Source: CAMEON01 sp045602325 (GTDB lineage Bacteria; Bacillota; Clostridia; Oscillospirales; CAG-272). From it: 6,269 nt of DNA. How positions within the stretch are numbered: position 1 is the stretch's first letter; each line of letters starts with the position of its first letter. Of this stretch, positions 1-4,837 are shown piece by piece. The stretch is from positions 1-6,269 of the forward strand of contig JAZSBH010000075.1 of NCBI GenBank assembly GCA_045602325.1, written 5' to 3'. The translations under genes were made by a program, and so were the position numbers. Below the pieces are notes generated by a model that saw only the letters and a list, made by a program, of their open reading frames with translations, was not told where the DNA came from and made no database searches.

Positions 1-57
1 TATAGATATCAATATGTTTTTGGTTAGCAAAGAGAGCGAAAACATATATCGTTCTTG

Positions 58-110
58 CCTTCCCCGCGGGGGAAGGTGTCGCCAGCTCCTGCGGCGGCGA
101 CGGATGAGGG
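58..110. repeat. Double-hairpin palindromic intergenic element
   Basis: Two adjacent hairpins are visible. The first pairs CCTTCCCC (58-65) with GGGGAAGG (69-76) around a 3-nt loop. The second pairs GTCGCC (78-83) with GGCGAC (96-101), and GGATGAGGG follows at 102-110. From memory, elements of this form (CCTTCCCC...GGGGAAGG, then a GC hairpin and GGATGAGG) are dispersed in many copies in gut Clostridia genomes; I could not check that here. There is no coding potential. It could also act as a transcription terminator or mRNA-end structure for a gene to the left, but no T-tract follows. Confidence 0.55.
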
Positions 111-159
111 TTCGGGTTACACCGCTTCCTCTGTCAAAAAAACCACCGCTAAACTGAAA

Positions 160-195
160 TTTGAATTCGTTTGAACCGATAAGAAAGGATCTGTT
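160..195 (+). promoter_or_regulatory. Leader of the HTH gene: direct repeat and ribosome binding site
   Basis: AAAGGA at 184-189 lies 6 nt before the ATG at 196 and fits a Shine-Dalgarno site, which supports that start. Just upstream, TTTGAA occurs twice (160-165 and 170-175) with a 10-bp period, one helical turn, and overlaps the palindrome GAATTC. Such a repeat in front of an XRE regulator could be an autoregulatory operator, but this is inference only. I found no convincing -35/-10 pair between 111 and 195. Confidence 0.45.
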
Positions 196-627
196 ATGAG
201 CACGCTGAAAATCAACGAAAACATCGCCCGGCTCCGCAGGGAAAAAGGAGTCACGCAGGAAGAACTGGCCGTCGCGCTCGGGGTGAGCAACCAGGCTGTA
301 TCCAAATGGGAGGCGGGAAAATGCTGTCCCGATATCGAGATGCTCCCGGAGCTGGCGAGGTACTTCCGGGTTTCCATTGACGAATTGATGGGGTATAAGC
401 CTTCCGCCACTCCGGCCTCACACAACCCCGATGACGACTTGCTTCTACAGGCCATTGAGATCGCGAAAGAGATGCAGAGGATCAGTACCTCGATACTCCA
501 GAAAAAGCTGTGTATCGGGTATGCAAGGGCTGAATCCTTGCTCCGTGCCATGGCAGACGGCGGGTACATCGTCCGAGACGAAACAAAGCGGTATAACGCC
601 TACTTGTATGTTCATACGCAGGAATAA
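196..627 (+). CDS. XRE-family HTH regulator with C-terminal FtsK-gamma-like winged helix
   Basis: A 143-residue predicted cytoplasmic DNA-binding protein. Residues about 7-65 form a classic XRE/Cro-CI helix-turn-helix: ARLRREKGVTQEELA leads into helix 2, the recognition helix is SNQAVSKWEAGK (31-42), and IDELMGY (61-67) closes the domain. A short polar linker (about 68-80) follows. Residues about 81-126 resemble the gamma domain of FtsK/SpoIIIE translocases: an AIEIA helix, STSILQKKL, then IGYARAESLLRAM, where the family typically has IGYNRA followed by a hydrophobic helix. In FtsK that domain reads short oriented DNA motifs (KOPS/SRS). No ATPase domain is present, so this is not an FtsK fragment with a motor. 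The gene stands alone on the plus strand, with a good ribosome binding site 6 nt before the ATG. Target genes are unknown. The HTH call is very secure; the gamma-domain call rests on motif resemblance. Confidence 0.9.
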   Translation: MSTLKINENIARLRREKGVTQEELAVALGVSNQAVSKWEAGKCCPDIEMLPELARYFRVSIDELMGYKPSATPASHNPDDDLLLQAIEIAKEMQRISTSILQKKLCIGYARAESLLRAMADGGYIVRDETKRYNAYLYVHTQE

Positions 628-674
628 ACTACTTTTCTCTTGGCATAGATTATTGTTCTTTTTTGAAATGATAA

Positions 675-686
675 ACCGATATCGGT
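675..686. repeat. 12-bp perfect palindrome ACCGATATCGGT
   Basis: ACCGATATCGGT is exactly self-complementary and overlaps the left edge of the large inverted repeat at 683-756. An octamer TAAACCGA occurs at 672-679 and again in the loop of that repeat at 713-720. It may be the insertion junction or boundary of the element, or an operator-like site. No function can be assigned. Confidence 0.45.
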
Positions 687-756
687 AGGGGCGCACCTGT
701 GTGTACGCCCGTTAAACCGAAAAAAGACGGGCGCACACGTAGGTGCGCCCCTACCG
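683..756. repeat. Large palindromic repeat element (30+30 bp stem)
   Basis: The left arm at 683-712, beginning CGGTAGGGGCGCACCT, is complementary to the right arm at 727-756, ending AGGTGCGCCCCTACCG, around a 14-nt A-rich loop (713-726). The outer 16 bp are perfect. Of the inner 14 positions, two could be G-U wobbles in RNA and one is a true mismatch. There is no open reading frame of note. The form matches small dispersed palindromes (REP/MITE-like) found between genes in many Firmicutes. It lies between the plus-strand HTH gene and the oppositely oriented gene at 847, so transcripts from both sides converge on it, and it could help end transcription. Dispersal elsewhere in the genome cannot be judged from one copy. 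Confidence 0.7.
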
Positions 757-815
757 AGGTTTTAGATTCCCTTATGAGAATAAATAATAAAATTGAAAGC
801 CCCCATATAGAATTA

Positions 816-835
816 CCCCCGCCTTGCGGCGGGGG
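816..835 (-). terminator. GC-rich hairpin 3' of the minus-strand gene
   Basis: CCCCCGCC (816-823) pairs with GGCGGGGG (828-835) around TTGC. It lies 11 nt past the stop codon of the minus-strand gene, where a terminator is expected. Read on the minus strand, the tract after the stem is TAATTCTATAT, only moderately T-rich, so rho-independent termination is plausible rather than certain. It might instead be part of a dispersed palindromic element. Confidence 0.45.
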
Positions 836-846
836 CATATGAGCGA

Positions 847-1506
847 TTAGTTAAAGATATTCCAGAGCCTTTCAAAGTCGGGAAGATCCTGGCCGCATTG
901 GGTGGCATCGATACAATCGCGTACCCAGTTCATAAACTCTCTGCGTTCAGCGTATCTCGCCTCCTTGGGAGAGGTCAGATCGTGGTACATCTGCTGATAT
1001 ACTGCCAGCATTTGCTGATAAGTCTCCTCACGAAGGCGGTAGGGGGTGGCAGCGGCGTTAACCGCTCCGCATCTGAGCTGATCCGACTCCCATGAGGCTT
1101 CGCAAATAGAGTTAACGGTGCCGGAGAGGAAATGCAGGGGATTGGTGTAATCACCCGAGATCAGATTCTGCAAAGCCACGATCTGATCGAAGACTTCCTT
1201 GGCAGTCAATGCCGGAACTGTCGGGTTGACAACGGTTTCGTCTACTGTGCTCTCGTTTTCGGTCACTTCGGTATTCTTGATCTGTTCGTTCATTTGTATA
1301 TCCTCCAAAATCATATCTTGATTCGGTGGACACGTCAGTATGATGGCGGTTTGGCTCTCGTCTGTGAAGCGTGCCCTGCCGTGTTTGACGAGTCCTCGGG
1401 CTCTCTTTGGATAGGTCGCTTCATACCGATTGTCGGCTTCATCCGTCACCTGCACACATCTCTGCGGTGCGGATACCTCGACTTGCGGTTTTCCGTTTTT
1501 TTGCAA
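847..1506 (-). CDS. Uncharacterised two-part protein, basic N-terminal module (RRXRR-like?)
   Basis: A 219-residue predicted soluble protein with no signal peptide or membrane segment, which I cannot assign to a named function. Residues about 27-60 hold a basic motif, YEATYPKRARGLVKHGRARF, followed by a hydrophobic strand and CPP. This resembles the P-RAR-LLKKGRA pattern of RRXRR-type domains (often nucleic-acid-associated), but the match is from memory. Residues 72-102 are acidic and threonine-rich and look disordered. Residues about 103-219 are mainly helical, with several Tyr/Gln-rich helices, and end in FERLWNIFN. The TTG start at 1506 is supported by GGGGGAG (1520-1514) at 7-nt spacing, and no ATG, GTG or TTG occurs in frame between the upstream stop (1642-1644) and it. 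A second strong start, ATG at 1293, lies in the same frame and would give a 148-residue protein lacking the basic module. Transcription comes from a consensus promoter at 1655-1627. Confidence 0.7.
   Translation of the reverse strand: MQKNGKPQVEVSAPQRCVQVTDEADNRYEATYPKRARGLVKHGRARFTDESQTAIILTCPPNQDMILEDIQMNEQIKNTEVTENESTVDETVVNPTVPALTAKEVFDQIVALQNLISGDYTNPLHFLSGTVNSICEASWESDQLRCGAVNAAATPYRLREETYQQMLAVYQQMYHDLTSPKEARYAERREFMNWVRDCIDATQCGQDLPDFERLWNIFN
1294..1306 (-). promoter_or_regulatory. Internal ribosome binding site, alternative start of the minus-strand gene
   Basis: Read on the minus strand, GGAGGA (1306-1301) lies 7 nt before an ATG (1293-1291) that opens MNEQIKNTEV in the same frame as the long protein. 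This is a stronger initiation signal than that of the upstream TTG. Either it is the only real start (148 residues) or both are used, giving long and short isoforms. The SD-like bases also encode LED in the long form, so coincidence is possible. Confidence 0.55.
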
Positions 1507-1602
1507 TGGGTGTCTCCCCCTATTCAGTTGGTTTTGATGCCGGCGCGGTATGCCGTAACCTGTTTTACCGTTTTGCCGTTTTTTGTGATGGGTGCCGTCC
1601 CC
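1493..1602. repeat. Imperfect direct repeat in the leader of the minus-strand gene
   Basis: Two related stretches occur at 1493-1520 and 1576-1602, about 83 bp apart. Both begin CCG plus a T-run, share ATGGGTG in the middle and end in a C-run (TCCCCC and TCCCC). Similarity extends a few bases to the left into GGTTTT/CGTTTT. On the minus strand, the copy nearer the gene contains the Shine-Dalgarno GGGGGAG and the TTG start. The copy farther upstream has no start codon in the same place, since CAC replaces TTG. This suggests a local duplication covering the translation start. Confidence 0.5.
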
Positions 1603-1626
1603 GGGGATGGTAATTCCCGTAAGCAG

Positions 1627-1655
1627 ATTATAGCATATACCCTACTTTTTGTCAA
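1627..1655 (-). promoter_or_regulatory. Consensus sigma-A-type promoter of the minus-strand gene
   Basis: On the minus strand, TTGACA (1655-1650) and TATAAT (1632-1627) are separated by exactly 17 nt, and TGC precedes the -10 as an extended element. Both hexamers match the housekeeping consensus perfectly. Transcription would start near 1620, leaving about 114 nt of leader before the TTG at 1506, or about 327 nt before the internal ATG at 1293. A short palindrome GGGAATTTCCC (1656-1666) abuts the -35 and could bind a regulator. Confidence 0.85.
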
Positions 1656-1807
1656 GGGAATTTCCCCCAAAAACCTTGATTTCCCGTGCAAACCTGCCCC
1701 ATTTAGGAAGAAATTCCATATTTTTTGTGAAAAACAGCGAAATCCCCCCGAAAAATTGGATTGAATGACGAATTTTCAAAAAAACTACAGAAATCACGCA
1801 AAATATA

Positions 1808-1836
1808 TTGCAATTTTGGCGGTTTTCTGCTACAAT
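1808..1836 (+). promoter_or_regulatory. Promoter of the pot operon
   Basis: TTGCAA (1808-1813) and TACAAT (1831-1836) are separated by 17 nt, with TGC directly before the -10 as an extended element. Each hexamer is close to the housekeeping consensus. It lies within an A/T-rich stretch and is the only good plus-strand promoter seen before potA. Transcription would begin near 1843. Confidence 0.8.
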
Positions 1837-1842
1837 AATACT

Positions 1843-1983
1843 GAATTTGCGGACAGTATGCACGCGAGAAAGGATAGGCGCTTACCCACACCCGTTTGGG
1901 TGCCTGCAGAAACGCTGACCGGCCTTCCGCGTGACGGGAAACGCGCAAGTACTACGTACCCTCCAAAGGAGATTTTATGCGAC
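1843..1983 (+). promoter_or_regulatory. About 140-nt 5' leader of the pot operon
   Basis: The untranslated leader contains two small hairpins: CACCC/GGGTG around GTTT (1889-1902), and CGCGT (1928-1932) with ACGCG (1941-1945). The Shine-Dalgarno AAGGAG is at 1966-1971. I do not recognise a known riboswitch, and neither hairpin is followed by a T-run, so an attenuator is not evident. Length and structure leave room for post-transcriptional control. The ribosome binding site is better spaced for an out-of-frame ATG at 1977 than for potA at 1984. Confidence 0.4.
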
Positions 1984-3108
1984 ATGGAAAAAGATATCCT
2001 CATTTCACTGCATGGGGTATCCAAGGCATTTGACGGCGAGACCATTCTCGATAATATCAGCCTGGATATCCACGATAAAGAATTCGTCACTTTGCTTGGA
2101 CCGTCCGGGTGTGGTAAAACGACCACCCTCCGTATCATCGGCGGCTTTGAAACAGCCGATAGCGGGGAGGTTTTTTTCGATGGCAAGGAGATCAGTCAGG
2201 TTCCTCCCCATCGCCGTCTTGTCAACACGGTTTTTCAGAAGTATGCGCTGTTTCCCCATCTCAATGTATATGAAAACGTGGCCTTCGGTCTGCGTCTGAA
2301 AAAGACACCCGAGGCCGAGATCAAGACCAAGGTACAGGAAATGCTGGCTCTGGTCAACCTCAAGGGCTTTGAGCGCCGCCACGTCACCACCCTATCGGGC
2401 GGTCAACAGCAACGTGTGGCCATCGCCCGCGCCCTCGTCAACCATCCCCGTGTCCTGCTTCTGGACGAGCCTCTGGGTGCTCTTGACCTCAAGCTCCGCA
2501 AGGATATGCAGACTGAGCTCAAGAAGATCCAGCGCCAGACGGGCATCACCTTCATCTACGTCACCCACGATCAGGAGGAGGCTCTCTCCATGTCCGACGT
2601 CGTGGTAGTCATGTCGGGCGGTCACATTCAGCAGATCGGCTCCCCCGTGGATATTTACAACGAGCCCGTCAACGCCTTCGTGGCTGACTTTATTGGCGAA
2701 TCCAATATTGTGGACGGCTTCATGCTGGCCGACAAAAAAGTTCGCTTCTCGGGGCACACCTTTGAGTGCCTGGACGGAGGCTTTGATAAGAACGAGCCTG
2801 TGGACGTGGTTATCCGTCCCGAGGACGTGGACGTGGTTCCCGCCGACAAGGGTATGCTCACGGGTGTCGTCTCCTCGGTCACCTTCAAGGGCGACTACTA
2901 CGAGATCATCGTAGACGTGGGCGGCTTCAAGTGGATGCTGGAGACCTCCGACTACGCGGCCCCCGACACCACCATCGGCCTCTACATTGAGCCCGAGGCC
3001 ATTCACGTTATGAAGAAGTCCGAATTCTCGGGTCAGTTTGGCGACTATTCCTCCTTCAGCGACGAGCTGGAGCACCTGTCGGATATCACCGAGGAGGACG
3101 AGGAATGA
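1984..3108 (+). CDS. potA: Spermidine/putrescine ABC transporter ATP-binding protein PotA
   Basis: A 374-residue cytoplasmic ATPase that powers polyamine import with PotB and PotC. All ABC motifs are intact: Walker A GPSGCGKT (39-46), Q-loop glutamine 85 in VFQKYALFPHL, signature LSGGQQQR (137-144), Walker B LLLDEP (158-163), D-loop GALD (165-168) and switch histidine 195 in VTHDQEEAL. The helical region with NVYENVAFGLRLK is typical of the PotA/CysA/MalK importer group. The C-terminal part from about residue 240 is the TOBE-type regulatory domain, including VDVVIRPEDVDVV. The frame is open further upstream, but homology-like sequence begins at MEKDILISLHGVSK, so ATG 1984 is chosen; the Shine-Dalgarno is 12 nt away, which is long. 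Its stop overlaps the potB start by 4 nt (ATGA), showing translational coupling. Related iron or sulfate importers share the ATPase; the neighbours point to polyamines. Confidence 0.93.
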   Translation: MEKDILISLHGVSKAFDGETILDNISLDIHDKEFVTLLGPSGCGKTTTLRIIGGFETADSGEVFFDGKEISQVPPHRRLVNTVFQKYALFPHLNVYENVAFGLRLKKTPEAEIKTKVQEMLALVNLKGFERRHVTTLSGGQQQRVAIARALVNHPRVLLLDEPLGALDLKLRKDMQTELKKIQRQTGITFIYVTHDQEEALSMSDVVVVMSGGHIQQIGSPVDIYNEPVNAFVADFIGESNIVDGFMLADKKVRFSGHTFECLDGGFDKNEPVDVVIRPEDVDVVPADKGMLTGVVSSVTFKGDYYEIIVDVGGFKWMLETSDYAAPDTTIGLYIEPEAIHVMKKSEFSGQFGDYSSFSDELEHLSDITEEDEE

Positions 3109-4022
3109 AACAAAAGAACGCTACTCACCCCGAGCCCCCTCCCGGGGCTTCCCCTAAGCCCGTGGCTTCTCATAAGCCCGTGGCTTCCCACAAGACAAAG
3201 AAAGCGCAGAGCAATGTTTTCCAGAAGATCGCGGCGGTGCCTCACTCCGTCTGGACAGTCATGTTCATCGTGGCTCCCATGCTCTTTGTTCTCTACTTCG
3301 CTTTTACCGATGCGGAGGGACATTTCTCCTTCTCCAACATCGGCGATCTGGGACAATACACCAATGTATTCATCCTCTCCATCGCCTTTGCGCTGATCGC
3401 CACCGTGGTGTGTCTGCTCATTGGCTATCCCTTGGCCTACTTCATGTCCCGCCAATCCCCTCGGGCGCAGAAGATCCTCATGGTGCTCATCATGCTCCCC
3501 ATGTGGTGCAATCTGCTCATCCGCACCTATGCGCTGATGGCACTTTTGGACAACGGCGGTCTGCTCAATTCCCTGCTGAAAAGCTGTGGGCTGGAGTCCC
3601 TGCCCATCGTGGGCTCCTACTTCGGCGTCATTCTGGGTATGGTCTACGACTTTTTGCCCTACATGGTGCTCCCCATCTTCACGGCTATGACCAAGTTGGA
3701 CAAGCGCTACATCGAGGCCTCCCACGATCTGGGCTGTAATTCCTGGCAGACTATGACCAAGGTCATCATGCCCCTGACCCTGTCCGGCGTGGTGTCAGGT
3801 GTGACTATGGTGTTCGTGCCCTCCATCAGCACCTTCTACATCTCTCAGAAGCTGGGTGCTGGCAAGATCGACCTGGTGGGTGACACCATTGAGCGTCTGT
3901 TCCAAAACGCTTCCACCTACAACGTAGGTGCCGCGATGTCCCTCGTCATGATGATCCTCATCATCCTCTCTGTTGCCATTATGAATAAGTTTTCCGACGA
4001 GGAAGGGGGTATGGTTCCGTGA
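3105..4022 (+). CDS. potB: Spermidine/putrescine ABC transporter permease PotB
   Basis: A 305-residue inner-membrane permease, one half of the polyamine channel. About six hydrophobic helices are visible near residues 48-68, 89-116, 123-148, 172-195, 226-246 and 275-295. The cytoplasmic EAA loop that docks onto the ATPase reads EASHDLGCNSWQTMTKVIMP (204-223). LPMWCNLLIRTYAL and the short periplasmic DNGGLLNSLL are typical of PotB-group permeases. The first 45 or so residues are an extra polar tail rich in proline, lysine and serine, containing a duplicated KPVASH; PotB proteins of about 275-285 residues usually lack this. The ATG at 3105 overlaps the end of potA and is preceded by GAGGAGG (3091-3097) at 7-nt spacing. 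Confidence 0.92.
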   Translation: MKQKNATHPEPPPGASPKPVASHKPVASHKTKKAQSNVFQKIAAVPHSVWTVMFIVAPMLFVLYFAFTDAEGHFSFSNIGDLGQYTNVFILSIAFALIATVVCLLIGYPLAYFMSRQSPRAQKILMVLIMLPMWCNLLIRTYALMALLDNGGLLNSLLKSCGLESLPIVGSYFGVILGMVYDFLPYMVLPIFTAMTKLDKRYIEASHDLGCNSWQTMTKVIMPLTLSGVVSGVTMVFVPSISTFYISQKLGAGKIDLVGDTIERLFQNASTYNVGAAMSLVMMILIILSVAIMNKFSDEEGGMVP

Positions 4023-4837
4023 AATTCCTTTCCAAGTGCTATATCGGCCTCATCTTCTTCCTGCTCTACATCCCCATCGTGGTGCTCATCATCTTCTCCT
4101 TCAACGAATCGGGCAGCCTGGCTGAATTTTCGGGCTTCTCCTTCATGTGGTACGAGGAGCTGCTCCACGACGAGGAAGCCTTCTCGGCCCTCCGCAACTC
4201 CCTGGTACTGGCCATCAGTTCTTCCCTCATCGCCACGGTGCTGGGTACTTTCGGCGCTCTCGGACTGCACCGCATGAAGAACCGCTATATCAAAAAGCCC
4301 ATCATGACGGTGACCAACATTCCCATGATGAACCCCGATATCGTGACGGGCGTGTCCATGATGCTACTCTTTGTGGCGGTGGCCACCTTCCTGGGCACCC
4401 GCGAACTCTTTGGCTTCGGTACCCTACTCATCGCCCACGTGACCTTCAACCTCCCCTACGTCATTCTGTCGGTCATGCCCCGTTTTCAACAGCTTGACAA
4501 GTCTCTCTCTGAGGCGGCACAGGATCTGGGTTGTACCCCTGCCCGTGCCTTCTTCATGGTAGAGCTGCCCGAGATCATTCCCGGTATTATCTCGGGTCTG
4601 ATGATGAGCTTTACCCTGTCTCTGGACGACTTCGTCATCAGCCATTTCGTCAGTTCCCCCAACTTCCAGACTCTGCCCCTCTACGTCTACAACCAGACGG
4701 CGCACAACGTAAAATTCAGTATGTACGCGCTGTCTGCGCTCATCGTGGCGGTGATCCTGGTCATTCTGCTGGTGGTCAATTTTGCCGGCTCTGCGGCTGA
4801 CCGCAAGGGCAAGCGTCAGAAGGGAGGGCGCGCGTGA
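4019..4837 (+). CDS. potC: Spermidine/putrescine ABC transporter permease PotC
   Basis: A 272-residue inner-membrane permease, partner of PotB. The start is GTG at 4019, overlapping the potB stop by 4 nt (GTGA), with the G-rich GGAAGGGGG about 9 nt upstream. Hydrophobic helices lie near residues 8-28, 58-82, 106-125, 133-152, 185-205 and 236-257. The EAA loop is canonical: EAAQDLGCTPARAFFMVELP (165-184), then a glycine-rich turn. SLDDFVISHFVSSP (201-214) is the characteristic PotC segment, and FSFNESGSLAEFSGFSFMWYEEL near the N-terminus also fits the family. The C-terminal tail is short and basic (DRKGKRQKGG), as expected on the cytoplasmic side. Length matches typical PotC (about 260-270). 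Confidence 0.93.
   Translation: MKFLSKCYIGLIFFLLYIPIVVLIIFSFNESGSLAEFSGFSFMWYEELLHDEEAFSALRNSLVLAISSSLIATVLGTFGALGLHRMKNRYIKKPIMTVTNIPMMNPDIVTGVSMMLLFVAVATFLGTRELFGFGTLLIAHVTFNLPYVILSVMPRFQQLDKSLSEAAQDLGCTPARAFFMVELPEIIPGIISGLMMSFTLSLDDFVISHFVSSPNFQTLPLYVYNQTAHNVKFSMYALSALIVAVILVILLVVNFAGSAADRKGKRQKGGRA

Larger units (their letters stand above)
1507..1983. other. Divergent regulatory region without a supported gene
   Basis: This 477-base stretch separates the minus-strand gene from potA. It holds the leader repeat, the consensus minus-strand promoter, the pot promoter and the pot leader. The two transcription starts (about 1620 and 1843) face away from each other and are about 220 bp apart. 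The region around 1660-1850 is A/T-rich compared with the flanking genes. The pot reading frame stays open upstream to 1765, but nothing there has a ribosome binding site or resembles the transporter family. I see no tRNA and no riboswitch that I recognise. Confidence 0.7.

Noticed and set aside
12..47. Inverted repeat ATATGTTTT / AAAACATAT with 18-nt spacer
   Set aside because: The arms are 9 bp of A/T-rich sequence with a long spacer and no nearby gene end or promoter to give it meaning. It is compatible with chance.
196..627. The HTH gene as PotR-type local regulator of the pot operon
   Set aside because: In Firmicutes the polyamine-operon XRE regulator is typically an HTH-cupin protein directly upstream of potA. 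This one has no cupin, lies over 1.3 kb away and is separated by an oppositely oriented gene, so the link is unsupported.
1132..1764. Open frame (210 codons) on the plus strand across the minus-strand gene and its promoter
   Set aside because: It runs antisense through the minus-strand gene and on through a consensus promoter and leader. It has no Shine-Dalgarno and no recognisable domain.
1765..1983. N-terminal extension of PotA by 73 residues
   Set aside because: The frame is open, but the stretch contains the operon promoter and lacks a ribosome binding site. PotA homology-like sequence begins at 1984.
2392..3075. Open frame (227 codons) on the minus strand opposite potA
   Set aside because: Low-complexity His/Val/Gly composition, no ribosome binding site evident, and full overlap with intact PotA motifs on the plus strand.
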